From an uncultured Clostridia bacterium (GTDB lineage Bacteria > Bacillota > Clostridia > Christensenellales > UBA1242): a stretch of DNA of 64,000 bases. This document shows, piece by piece, positions 27,887 through 36,764 of the stretch. The stretch's first letter is position 1. The number at the start of each line of letters is the position of its first letter. The stretch lies in the NCBI GenBank assembly GCA_937895935.1, contig CALBKX010000015.1, forward strand, positions 1-64,000, read 5' to 3'. The position numbers and the translations under genes are program-made. The notes below the pieces were generated by a model, which had not been told where the DNA came from, searched no databases, and was given only the letters and a program-made list of their open reading frames with translations.

Positions 27887-28803
27887 ATCTTTGTTCTCAA
27901 CAGCTTGTTTAATTCTAAATTATTTAATGTGGCGGCATTATAAATTTTTATCTTTTTCTCATCAGTTGAACAAAAATCATAAAAGCTAATTGGTTTTGTG
28001 TAGCGTGCCCAAACCACTAATTGATTATAAAAATTCTTGTTATCAGCGTCGCCAGTCATTAAGAATAATGGTAATCCTTCTTTCTTGTAAGCAATTGCGG
28101 CATTGACTATATTAAATAAATCTTGTTCTTTCGTTTCTTCCTTTTGATGAATGGGATAAATATTATTATATCCCTTATTATTAAGTATAAAATTATAATT
28201 AAAAGTAAAATTAATCTGTAATCGCCGATTTGATTTTTTTGTTAGCTCTTTGCAAGATTCATAACGTTCTTTGGTATCACAAATAATTGGCCAAACAAAA
28301 TAATATTTAATGTCTTTATCATTTAATAGTTTATTCAAATTGTCTAATCTAAAAGCATTATAATCGGCTATATAAATAATTTTAGAATCCGGTTTATAAA
28401 AAGAATAATCTTCAGTTTCTAATCGAATGTAAGAATTCTTTTTAATGCTATTAGACAAATACCCCGTTGTTTTAGGTAATTCTAAAAATTCATAAGGCAT
28501 AAAAGTTGGCGGTGTATCTAAAACATCTCGCCGTAAAGGCTTATAACAATTATAAAAGCCATATCCTCTTAAATAAGAATTGCTTGTAATTTTAATTTTA
28601 TTTGGCAATTTTAAATTAGGATTATCTTTAAAATAATAAATGGCACTATATCTATTTAAATCAGAATCTTGAGGGGAGATAAAATTTACAATATCTCCCT
28701 TTTTCCAATAATAATTAAAAACTTTCATTAAATCTAAATTAAAAATCTTTTTCTTGTAGAAGCCATAATGCCAATCCAAATCATAAACGCCGATTCTCGC
28801 CAT
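27883..28803 (-). CDS. B12-binding/radical-SAM-like fold protein lacking the Fe-S cysteines (tentative)
   Basis: 306 residues, RBS AAGGGGTGATGAAATG. The start (MARIGVYDLDWHYG, NLDLMKVFNYYWKKGD) and a later YLRGYGFYNCYKPLRRD recall phage relatives of the B12-binding domain of radical SAM proteins, which begin IG..D.D.....NLALMK and have a GG.GF segment. No CxxxCxxC is present, so radical SAM chemistry is not supported. The second half (FNIVNAAIAYKKEGLPLFLM) is unassigned. It follows dnaE directly, 11 bases after its stop. Function unknown. Confidence 0.45.
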   Translation of the reverse strand: MARIGVYDLDWHYGFYKKKIFNLDLMKVFNYYWKKGDIVNFISPQDSDLNRYSAIYYFKDNPNLKLPNKIKITSNSYLRGYGFYNCYKPLRRDVLDTPPTFMPYEFLELPKTTGYLSNSIKKNSYIRLETEDYSFYKPDSKIIYIADYNAFRLDNLNKLLNDKDIKYYFVWPIICDTKERYESCKELTKKSNRRLQINFTFNYNFILNNKGYNNIYPIHQKEETKEQDLFNIVNAAIAYKKEGLPLFLMTGDADNKNFYNQLVVWARYTKPISFYDFCSTDEKKIKIYNAATLNNLELNKLLRTKI

Positions 28804-28814
28804 TTCATCACCCC

Positions 28815-30866
28815 TTAAATTTCACTTTCAATTCTCTCTACTGCTGATTCTAAAATTTCTCCATCATCGCTTAACTTATCAATTCTTTGGAACAGTGGAT
28901 AAAGTGTTTTCTTATAAACCTTTGGAACAAAAACATCCTCTCTTCTAATACCAGTAATAATTATCTTATTGCCTCTTGTGAACCAAGATTCTTCAAGAAC
29001 GTGTTTATTTCCTTTTTGGTCAATAGAAATTATACGTCTGTCCCAAATAGGGAACTGATTTTTCCAAATTTTTACCTTAACAACACCATCAACAGTTAAT
29101 ACAGTAATTGTTGATTTGTCTTTATTTTTATCAATAATTGTTCCGGCAATTCGTCTTAATTTATATGTTGTAATTTCTTTTCCATTCTTAGTTGTCCATT
29201 TAAAATCTACTTCTGGTTGTTCTGGTAAATTAAAAAAGTTAGAAACATTATATCTATCATTTTGTAAATTTTGTAATTCATGTGGATGAAAATAGAAACC
29301 AACAGAATCCATTTCCCATTTACTAATATTTCCTTTGGCATATTTATCATGATAACTATTGTATAATTTCGTATTAACTGCCGCCAAAATTTCATCTTGA
29401 TTTTCTTTTAAATAGTTCTTGAATGCTAACATTTTTTTATCGTAAATCTTTTTCCATGTTTTTTTATCTAATGCCGCCGAACTATTTTCACCACTTAACA
29501 CTAAATCAACTAGAAATTCTTCATCAAAGTTGGCTAAATAAAAATCAATAGCTCTTTTATTCAAAATAAAATTGTTCCCTTTGCTTAATGTTTTTAAATA
29601 ATTGTTATAGTTAAACAACTTTCTATAAAAATCATATTCTTTAGGAATTAAATTCATTTCAATAAGCATATTCATATTTCTTAAATTAATAACTGATTTT
29701 TTGCCGCAAATGGAATTAATATAATCATCCATAGCTTTTTCTCTGTTGTTATCGCAAATACAGTCAAAAGCCCCAGATTTTATTAAAGAAATCATTTGAA
29801 CTACATTTACTTTTACTTTTGAAAGAAAATCATCAATAGAAGTATATGGACGATTTTTGATGATTTCATAGATTAACTGGTCGCCGATTCTATTTAATCC
29901 CTTTATCCCATAAAAAATAGAATTTGTTTCAGCAGATGGTGAAAAAATTAGTTCAGATGTATTTATATTCGGTGGTTTTACGATTATATTATGCTGTTTG
30001 CAATTGGCAATTGCTGTGCTTATTTTCCCGTAATTCACCGTTTTATTCTTTTTATCTTCTGATTCTTCATCAGATACATTTAATAATTCTGCTCCACCAG
30101 CATTGACAATTAAACAAGCACAATTCCAAAAGACTTCTGGAAAATGAGTTGCTAATAATACTGTTTGAATCGCAATAAAAGAGTACGCAAGGGAATGTGG
30201 GCGAGAAAACGAATAGCTCATCTGTGGTAGCATGACTGTTTCCCAAATATACTCACCGAAATTTCGATTAGGACATTGACTTACAAATTTTTCTTTCAAT
30301 TTGGGGACTTTTTTTATAATCTTTTTTGCAACCACCTTTCTAGCCATGTTCCCTTCGGTTAATGTAAAATGAGAGATGTTTTTATCCATGCATACTTCCA
30401 TTAAATCTTCTTGTAAAGCTGGAACACCATAATTGGGTAGATAATATGGCTCAATAATTTTAATTTCTTCATCGGTTAAATTCCATTCTTTTAATTCATT
30501 ATACCATTGATTCATGTCATTTTTTAATCTACAATATCTGTCTAATGGACGTTCTTTCCCCTTCTCTCCTGCCAATCTCATTAGAGCATTTGCACTGACT
30601 AATTCATTTGGAGATTTTGGTTTAATGACTTTTGCGGCAGATAATCCTACATCTGTGCTAAACTGAAATAAGTCCATAATAGAACCATCAGCAATTTTAT
30701 TCCAAATTTTTTCTTCATTCAAATCAATATTTTCTGGATTTAAGACTTCATTATAAATTTCTCTTAGACTTTTATTTTTATTTAAATAACCATATTTAAT
30801 TAGTTGCTCAATACAGATTGTAATTTTATCACATACTTCTGTTACCAAGAAATCATATTTAACATC
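28815..30866 (-). CDS. dnaE: DNA polymerase III alpha (DnaE-type), exon 2
   Basis: Exon 2 begins DVKYDFLVTEVCDKI, continuing the palm motif LG|DVKYDFL interrupted by the intron, and codes 683 residues. It holds the fingers (LNEEKIWNKIADGSIMDLFQ, MPQMSYSFSRPHSLAYSF), a helix-hairpin-helix region (IDDFLSKVKVNVVQMISLIK) and a C-terminal OB-like domain (GTIIDKNKDKSTITVLTV). Without splicing it would seem to start at a TTG at 30848. Joined to exon 1 it forms a polymerase of about 1298 residues, the usual size for DnaE. Confidence 0.88.
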   Translation of the reverse strand, partial: DVKYDFLVTEVCDKITICIEQLIKYGYLNKNKSLREIYNEVLNPENIDLNEEKIWNKIADGSIMDLFQFSTDVGLSAAKVIKPKSPNELVSANALMRLAGEKGKERPLDRYCRLKNDMNQWYNELKEWNLTDEEIKIIEPYYLPNYGVPALQEDLMEVCMDKNISHFTLTEGNMARKVVAKKIIKKVPKLKEKFVSQCPNRNFGEYIWETVMLPQMSYSFSRPHSLAYSFIAIQTVLLATHFPEVFWNCACLIVNAGGAELLNVSDEESEDKKNKTVNYGKISTAIANCKQHNIIVKPPNINTSELIFSPSAETNSIFYGIKGLNRIGDQLIYEIIKNRPYTSIDDFLSKVKVNVVQMISLIKSGAFDCICDNNREKAMDDYINSICGKKSVINLRNMNMLIEMNLIPKEYDFYRKLFNYNNYLKTLSKGNNFILNKRAIDFYLANFDEEFLVDLVLSGENSSAALDKKTWKKIYDKKMLAFKNYLKENQDEILAAVNTKLYNSYHDKYAKGNISKWEMDSVGFYFHPHELQNLQNDRYNVSNFFNLPEQPEVDFKWTTKNGKEITTYKLRRIAGTIIDKNKDKSTITVLTVDGVVKVKIWKNQFPIWDRRIISIDQKGNKHVLEESWFTRGNKIIITGIRREDVFVPKVYKKTLYPLFQRIDKLSDDGEILESAVERIESEI

Positions 30867-31326
30867 CGTAAAATTCCATTATTTCTAATGGGTCTGACTA
30901 TATCTTATCAATTATTTAAATTGAAACGCTGTATCTGGCAAATTTAGTTTTACCATACTCTACTTAACGTAGATAGTCGATACACTTTAGCATTAAAGCA
31001 AATAAGTCCAAGTTTTTCCGTTGATGACATCTCTAACAGATGTGGGTGTTAAATAAGGATACATTTTATAAATTTCATTATTTATTAAATTTGTTATTTG
31101 ATAAATATACACGTTTTTCACCTCCTTTCTTTGAATATTATTTGTACCCTTATTTCAAGAACTTAAAGAAATAAATAACTTTAATACTTTTTAGTTCGGT
31201 GATTGCCATGCCTTTAAGGTTTAGGTTTCCCCGAAGCACTATTAGTATTTTTTACTTATGAGACTTATTCTCTCTGCTAATAGCACTTTATTTTTTATAA
31301 TTAAGCGTTAGTGGGCAATGTTATTT
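30867..31326 (-). ncRNA. Group I intron in dnaE, 460 nt, no ORF
   Basis: On the minus strand, exon 1 ends TTGGGT. P1 pairs TGGGT with intron GCCCA, with the U-G pair at the splice site. P10 pairs exon 2 GATGTT with intron AACATT just before the P1 guide. The core has GCTTCGGGGAAACC (P-like), TATCGACTATC (R) and AAGATATAGTC (S). The intron ends in G. Both splice sites fall on codon boundaries and restore LG-DVKYDFL. I see nothing else in this stretch. Confidence 0.9.
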
Positions 31327-33171
31327 ACCCAATTTTTCACTAGTGTGGAGGTCATATTGAGTTGTCAAATCGCCATTTGGACTACGCATAAGAGCATTTG
31401 TCTCAAATGGAGTTTTATTATATAATACTACTCCACTTGCGTGTTGTCCTCTTTTGTTCTTTAATCCTTCTATAGCTTCCAATATTTCTAAAAGACCCGG
31501 ATATTTTTCTATTTCATTTATAAAACTTTTTATAGGTTTAGTCCCTTTTTCTTCATTCCCATATAACACGTCTTTTAATGGCGGTAAAAAGCCACGTTCT
31601 TTTGGAATTAAACTGCTTAAATATTGTGCTGTTTCTATCGGCAATCCATCAGGATATTCTTTAGAACGATACCCACGACATCCACTATTAATTGCACTTT
31701 TTAATGTTTCAGTTCCGAAAGTGCATACTTGAATTAGATTTAGTTCTCCTCTTTCTCCTCTAATTTTTTCAAAAATCATCTTTCTTTTTGATGGAGACAA
31801 ATCTATATCAATATCGGGCAATTCAATTCTTTCCTTATTTAAAAATCTCCAATATTTCAAATTCCATTTTATTGGGTCTAATTGAGTTATTCCCATTAAA
31901 TAATTTGACAGAAAACAAACAGAGCTACCTCTACCACTTAATAAAACAGAACCGCAGTCCCAAAATAAATCAATATAATGTTTAAAAGTATTAAAATATT
32001 TAAACAAAACATTGTTTAATTTTTCTCCAATTACTCGAATAACATCTGCTTCTGTTTCTAATCGAGTAAGATACTTTTTGTTCCATTTGCCTATTCTTTT
32101 TAAAGAAGATAAACATTCATTTATCCAATATCTTTCTTGTATCTCATCCGATTTTAATAAATAAGAAAGAGTGGGGTAGTCTTTAAGCTCTTCTTTTTTA
32201 AGATAATCCTTTACTGTTACTTCTGGAATAATAGGCTTTTTAAAAAGATTGTATCCTTCAATTTTTTTATAAATCTCCATTGAATTTTTACAAATTTGTT
32301 CAAACTCTTCTAAGCTGTAGAAATCAGAGATATTATTATATATTTCCTTATTGTCCATAAAATGTGCGTCCCAATAAAATTGGTCAACTTCCCGCTCGCC
32401 TTCTTTAGAATTCAAATAGGCTTTATGAAGAGGTCTCTCTTTAGAAGTAAGATAGTGAGCATCAGAACCAATTATTATTTTTAAATTATACTTTTTAACA
32501 ATACTTTTTATCCTTTTATTGAAGGCTCTTTGCTCTTCTGAATTTCCTGCGGCGATTTCAAAGTAAAAGTCTTCTCCAAATAATTTTATATTCCATTTTA
32601 AAAAATCATCAATATCTTTTTTAATTCTATTTATTTCTTTTAACAGACCTTTTTCTTCAGCTTTTATTAAGCTCAACACTCTATTACCTATATAACCGCC
32701 GATACACCCATTAGATGCAATTAGACTATTCGGATATTTTTTAACTATTTGTTCTAAATCTGACATCTCTGTAGGAACTCTATACATACCTCTTGAAGAA
32801 AAACCATTATACCAAGCAATAGAACTTAACTCTCTTAATGCTCTATGTCCTTGATTATTCTTTGCTATTAATATATAGTGAAAATACTTTTCTATATTTT
32901 TTTTATCTTTTACTAAATAAATTTCATTCCCTAAAGCACATTTAAAGTTTTCTGGAATTACCTTTTCTTTTTTTAATCTTTTTTCCTCTTCTAATAACTC
33001 GATATGCCCACTTAAACATTCGTGGTCTGTAAGTGTTATACCTATTAACCCAAGATTATTCGCAGTTTTTATCATATCTGGAATTTTATTAATACTATCA
33101 AGCAGACGTAGGTTTGAATATTCACTATGAGCATGAGTATCAAATCTAAGAAGTTCTTTTATCCCAACCAT
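31327..33171 (-). CDS. dnaE: DNA polymerase III alpha (DnaE-type), exon 1
   Basis: Replicative polymerase, exon 1 of 615 residues. The N-terminal PHP domain has FDTHAHSEYS and LTDHECLSGH. The palm carries LLSGRGSSVCFLSNYLMGI and the catalytic acidic motif PDIDIDLSPSKR. RGQHASGVVLY lies just before the splice site. ATG 33171 is preferred because GAGGTG lies 5 bases upstream (an in-frame GTG at 33180 overlaps that RBS). With DnaB, DnaG and SSB nearby, the phage appears to code most of its own replisome, though no clamp or clamp loader is visible. The preserved PHP His and Asp residues leave open a proofreading role. Confidence 0.92.
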
Positions 33172-33199
33172 TTTTATCACCTCTTTATTCTCTATATTA

Positions 33200-33228
33200 A
33201 TTATACTCCTAATTATTCACTTTTTCAA
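33200..33228 (-). promoter_or_regulatory. Sigma-A-type promoter for dnaE
   Basis: TTGAAA (33223-33228), 17-bp spacer, TATAAT (33200-33205). The -35 box lies within the last codons (GAA TTG AAA AAG TGA) of the upstream methyltransferase gene. Confidence 0.78.
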
Positions 33229-34056
33229 TTCTTCATAATAGCTAACAAAATCTCCTTTTCCAAAACCCGGAATTGTAGTATTTCTTGCCGCCAAACTATT
33301 AAAGTCCATTTTTAATATTATTTCTTCTGCTTTTTGATTCAAAAATTTTATAAAAAAGAATTGCTGACCATTTCTCATTCTCTCTATAACTTCACTCTTA
33401 GCTTTAAGGTAAAATAGTTGATTATAATCATGCCAACCCTGTCTAAACACTGCTAAATCCCAATCTTCATAAACATTATTAAAAGATTGTGAAGTAGCAT
33501 TATACTGCCAAATTAAAAAGTCTTTATGACTAGTTTTTGGCGGCGAGGTTAATCTTTTATTTATTGAACATAGTCTTTCTTTTGCCCAAATCTGAAAGAC
33601 TGTTCTTATTTTATATTCTTTACTGCTTTCTAAAAAAGAATTTTCGGGCAAGTAGAAATAATCGACTAAGTTGTAGGTGGCATTTAATTGCTTTTGAATA
33701 TTCCATTTCATAAAAGAAACAGGAAAAATCATAGCAATATAATCAGCGAAAGTTGCCGATTTATTAAAAAATAATACAGCATCATTTGAACGTTTCCCAA
33801 AAGGAGGATTCCCAATTACAATATATTCTTTATTTAAATCCGGCTGATAGTCTAAAAAATTTAACTTTTTAATAGTTTGGTTTTCTGGATATAAATCATA
33901 AGCTTCACAATTTTGTAATTGAGATGAAAAACTTCCATTTCCAGCTGAGGGTTCTAAGAGAATATAGTCATTAAAATTTGGAATATGTTCTTTTGTAAAA
34001 TTAATACACCTTTTTGCTATATCGAGTTTTGTATAATACTTATCGTTTTTTGTTAT
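33217..34056 (-). CDS. N6-adenine DNA methyltransferase C, apparent ATA start
   Basis: 279 residues if read from an ATA at 34056. Reading from the first ATG (33732) would cut off both methyltransferase motifs. Motif I is EPSAGNGSF, motif IV NPPFG, which marks an N6-adenine methyltransferase. The frame holds no ATG, GTG or TTG between an upstream TAG and the motif. GGAGGTG lies 7 bases before the ATA, and the protein then aligns with methyltransferase A (35349-36179) from its start (YYTKLDIAKRCINF against FYTKKEVAKECVDF). The start codon may be a real ATA or a mutated ATG. It overlaps the end of methyltransferase B. Confidence 0.75.
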   Translation of the reverse strand: MTKNDKYYTKLDIAKRCINFTKEHIPNFNDYILLEPSAGNGSFSSQLQNCEAYDLYPENQTIKKLNFLDYQPDLNKEYIVIGNPPFGKRSNDAVLFFNKSATFADYIAMIFPVSFMKWNIQKQLNATYNLVDYFYLPENSFLESSKEYKIRTVFQIWAKERLCSINKRLTSPPKTSHKDFLIWQYNATSQSFNNVYEDWDLAVFRQGWHDYNQLFYLKAKSEVIERMRNGQQFFFIKFLNQKAEEIILKMDFNSLAARNTTIPGFGKGDFVSYYEELKK

Positions 34057-35035
34057 AGTTATACACCTCCCAGAATGCTAAAGAAGCAATTTGATAAGCC
34101 TCTTGAAAGCTTATTCTCTTTCTGTTTCTATCTCTAAAATTGGTTAATATAATATTGTTATAATCTTTTCTAGCTTTTTGAATAATAGAGTTTGCTTTTT
34201 TAATAATTTCTTTTTGGAGATTGTCTTCTAAGTCGTAATTACAGGAAAGAGTAGCTATATTTCTATCAGAATCTTTCCCATAATAAGGGCTTTCAGAATA
34301 ATAAAAATGTAATGGTTCATTCTTTTTATCAATACAGACTATGTTTATTTTTGTTGGCTTTTTGATATTATTCTCTGTAATTCTTGAAAAGATATTTTTT
34401 ACTTTTGTTAATTTATCAAAGAACTCGCCGCCAAACCTATAATTATATCCTTTTTTTAATATCATTTCATTTTCTTTCGTTTCATTTTTGCTATTGTAAA
34501 TTATAAAAGGTATTCTTTGAGTATCATTACTTGAATGCTTCTTAAAAGCAAAAGAACAAACATTGTATGCAGTTTTTTCAAATACTTGCTCTTCAAAATA
34601 ATTTATTCTTTCTATTTTAAATCTTGTTAAAAAGATATTCCTAATTTTATTAGAACGACTATCAGAGAAAAAATTAATTGGGATAACTAATATTCCTCCT
34701 TCCGCCTGAAGCATAGTAGAAAGAGCAACTTTATATAAATCATCATAATCATTGTCTAAAAAATACTTTTTTTCTTTTGTTTTGTTTTTTGCTAAATACG
34801 GTGGATTTGTAATTATCCACTTTCCTTGATAGTCTGGCGGCGATAGTAGAGTATCTCTTTTATGTTCGCCTCCGAGATTAATATCATAATACTCAGATAC
34901 ATTAAAGTTTTTGACTAAATCTCCATCTCCATAAAAAGGTTCAACTATTTTTGCAGTTGCCGGAATAAAATCAGTCAAATTATCAATCAATAAAGGATTC
35001 TTTGAATAATGTTCGGTTTTTTTTAAATCATTCAA
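34040..35035 (-). CDS. N6-adenine DNA methyltransferase B
   Basis: 331 residues, TTG start with GGAGGAATG upstream. Motif I-like VEPFYGDGDL and motif IV NPPY (WIITNPPYLAKNK) mark an S-adenosylmethionine-dependent N6-adenine methyltransferase. After these come ILVIPINFFSD and a variable region likely to hold target recognition. It is distinct in sequence from methyltransferases A and C. It lies downstream of a small gene and terminator, and its 3' end overlaps the methyltransferase C start by 17 bases. Confidence 0.8.
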   Translation of the reverse strand: MNDLKKTEHYSKNPLLIDNLTDFIPATAKIVEPFYGDGDLVKNFNVSEYYDINLGGEHKRDTLLSPPDYQGKWIITNPPYLAKNKTKEKKYFLDNDYDDLYKVALSTMLQAEGGILVIPINFFSDSRSNKIRNIFLTRFKIERINYFEEQVFEKTAYNVCSFAFKKHSSNDTQRIPFIIYNSKNETKENEMILKKGYNYRFGGEFFDKLTKVKNIFSRITENNIKKPTKINIVCIDKKNEPLHFYYSESPYYGKDSDRNIATLSCNYDLEDNLQKEIIKKANSIIQKARKDYNNIILTNFRDRNRKRISFQEAYQIASLAFWEVYNYNKKR

Positions 35036-35051
35036 AATTCATTCCTCCATT

Positions 35052-35088
35052 AAAAAAAGGCTATCAGCGATTAAGCCAATAGCCTTTT
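35052..35088 (-). terminator. Rho-independent terminator
   Basis: On the minus strand AAAAGGCTAT / ATAGCCTTTT with a 14-nt loop is followed by TTTTTTTAATGG. It lies after the 63-residue gene and before methyltransferase B. Confidence 0.85.
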
Positions 35089-35101
35089 CTCGCCAGTAAA
35101 A

Positions 35102-35293
35102 TTAATAAACTTTTACTAACTTAACAATTACCCAACTTTCATCTTTCTTACACTTCTTAGTAGATGAATAAGATGTTAATTCATATCCACCTTCTAACTG
35201 CTTAGCCTTGGCATTCTCAATTAATGCTTTAGCTTCTTCTTCGGTATTAACCATGAACTCTTCTGTTCTTTTTAGTAATAATCCTTCATTCAT
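35102..35293 (-). CDS. Small hypothetical protein (63 residues)
   Basis: 63 residues: an N-terminal helix (NTEEEAKALIENAKAKQLEG) followed by a strand-rich basic end (WVIVKLVKVY). It has its own consensus promoter just upstream and a terminator downstream, so it is likely a strongly expressed single-gene early unit. No family recognised. It separates methyltransferases A and B. Confidence 0.7.
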   Translation of the reverse strand: MNEGLLLKRTEEFMVNTEEEAKALIENAKAKQLEGGYELTSYSSTKKCKKDESWVIVKLVKVY

Positions 35294-35342
35294 ATGATAG
35301 CCTCCTATTTTATTGGTGTCTTTCTCACCTTTCTATAATAAT

Positions 35343-35371
35343 ATTATATCACATTATTCCTTTAAAATCAA
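35343..35371 (-). promoter_or_regulatory. Sigma-A-type promoter for the 63-residue gene
   Basis: TTGATT (35366-35371), 17-bp spacer, TATAAT (35343-35348). The box lies within the last codons of methyltransferase A (GTT GAT TTT). Confidence 0.78.
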
Positions 35372-36179
35372 CACTAATCTTTTCTTCTATTTTTTCTATT
35401 AGTTCGCCTTTTGACAAAGATTTTGGCCCACAAGTCCAACCTAATTCTTCATATTGTATTTTGTTAATTTCTTCTACTAACTCTTTTGTATCAATAGTTG
35501 TATTATTCTTTATAAAATAATTGCTGCTATCAGCATAATTCAAATCTAGACTAGCTTTTCCAGCATTGCCTCCAACTCTTTGTATTCTAAAATCAGCTTT
35601 ATCTTTAGTGGTAAAATTAAAATATTTTGTTTTTGTTTTTATTTTATATTTCTTTCTTTTGGTATTTTTCTTTTGCCAAATTTGAAATACACATGGTAAA
35701 GAGTATTCTTGTTCGTAAAAAGTATAAGAATTTTTGTCTAAGATTTTTTCTCCTATACAAATGAAATATGGCGGCATCCTATTTATATAACTTTTTTTCT
35801 TAAAGGATAAAGGTAAAATGAAAGCAATTGTTTCAGCAAAAGTAGAGCATTCATTTATAAATAGGAAAGCTTCTTTTGCTTGTTGTCCAAATGGCGGATT
35901 ACCAATTATTAAAACTCTTTTATCTTTTGTAAAGCTTTTGTCTAGTAGTAAAAAATCTTGTTTAATTATTTTATCATTTTCTGGAGATATATCATAAGCA
36001 AGACAATTCTTAAATAAATTTGAAAAACTTCCGTTTCCGGCAGATGGTTCAATTATCAAATCATAGCTTTTTAAATCAATATGTTTTTGTAAAAAATCAA
36101 CACATTCCTTTGCTACTTCTTTTTTTGTATAAAATTTATCTAGTAAATCCTTTTGCTTATTACTTTTTGTTATTCCCAT
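35349..36179 (-). CDS. N6-adenine DNA methyltransferase A
   Basis: 276 residues. Motif I EPSAGNGSFSNLF, motif IV GNPPFGQQAKEA, then IAFILPLSFKKKSY and VFQIWQKK. Methyltransferase C is a clear paralogue along this whole stretch. A basic region follows (KKYKIKTKTKYFNF), then a C-terminal ELGWTCGPKSLSKGELIEKI. The start overlaps the end of the PD-(D/E)xK nuclease gene by 10 bases, so the two are translated together, as in type II restriction-modification pairs. Confidence 0.82.
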   Translation of the reverse strand: MGITKSNKQKDLLDKFYTKKEVAKECVDFLQKHIDLKSYDLIIEPSAGNGSFSNLFKNCLAYDISPENDKIIKQDFLLLDKSFTKDKRVLIIGNPPFGQQAKEAFLFINECSTFAETIAFILPLSFKKKSYINRMPPYFICIGEKILDKNSYTFYEQEYSLPCVFQIWQKKNTKRKKYKIKTKTKYFNFTTKDKADFRIQRVGGNAGKASLDLNYADSSNYFIKNNTTIDTKELVEEINKIQYEELGWTCGPKSLSKGELIEKIEEKISVDFKGIM

Positions 36180-36703
36180 GTATATTCACCAACTTGATTT
36201 ATGTAGTCATGAAAATCTTTATTATTAATAGCACATTGAATTCGTTTTTGCTTCTTGTGGTCTCTTTTGAAACGTGGTCTAATAAAATTAAGAGTCTTTT
36301 GCTGCCATTCTTTTTTAAAAAGAGCAATTTGACTTTTCCATTTAATATCGTCAGAATAATCATTTGTCATTTCTTTTAAAAAACTTTCAAATTCTTTTAG
36401 AAGCTCATAATTGAAAAAAGAGAGATAAGTCTCTTTTGTAAAATAAACGATTCTTTGTTCAACAATATTATTTTTATCTTCACTCCAAAAGCCAACTATT
36501 AAAATAAAATCACTATTCACTTGAGAATTTCTAAAAATATCTGCCATTTCAATATCTGAATTATACTTCTCTAATTTTATTTGAACTGGAATGCCATCTT
36601 TCGTGTAAGCATCATAAATGCCAGTATATTTTATTTCTTTTGTTAAATTATATTCGTTAATGATATAATCCTCAAAAATAAAGCCATGTTTCTGTCTTTC
36701 CAT
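36170..36703 (-). CDS. Putative PD-(D/E)xK nuclease paired with a methyltransferase
   Basis: 177 residues, first gene after its own promoter. It has a PD-(D/E)xK-like arrangement: a Glu in an N-terminal helix (GFIFEDYIINEY), then GIYDAYTKDGIPVQIKLEKY with Asp, a Gln in place of the second acid and Lys. A strand (DFILIVGFWSEDK) follows, and the C-terminus is basic. This and the 10-base overlap with methyltransferase A suggest a restriction endonuclease, though a nicking or host-DNA-degrading nuclease is possible. The assignment rests on motif spacing only. Confidence 0.5.
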   Translation of the reverse strand: MERQKHGFIFEDYIINEYNLTKEIKYTGIYDAYTKDGIPVQIKLEKYNSDIEMADIFRNSQVNSDFILIVGFWSEDKNNIVEQRIVYFTKETYLSFFNYELLKEFESFLKEMTNDYSDDIKWKSQIALFKKEWQQKTLNFIRPRFKRDHKKQKRIQCAINNKDFHDYINQVGEYTWE

Positions 36704-36735
36704 TCTAATTCTATCCTTTCTCTAATTCTATCAGT

Positions 36736-36764
36736 ATTATACCACATTTTATTCCAAAAGTCAA
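36736..36764 (-). promoter_or_regulatory. Sigma-A-type promoter for the nuclease-methyltransferase pair
   Basis: TTGACT (36759-36764), 17-bp spacer, TATAAT (36736-36741). The -35 box overlaps the TGA stop of recJ (36761-36763). Confidence 0.8.

Noticed and set aside
27883..28803. Radical SAM enzyme
   Set aside because: The fold-like start is suggestive, but the CxxxCxxC cluster motif is missing.
30848..31321. dnaE coded as two separate polymerase subunits
   Set aside because: P1 and P10 pairing plus restored LG-DVKYDFL show an intron, and the second ORF has no own RBS.
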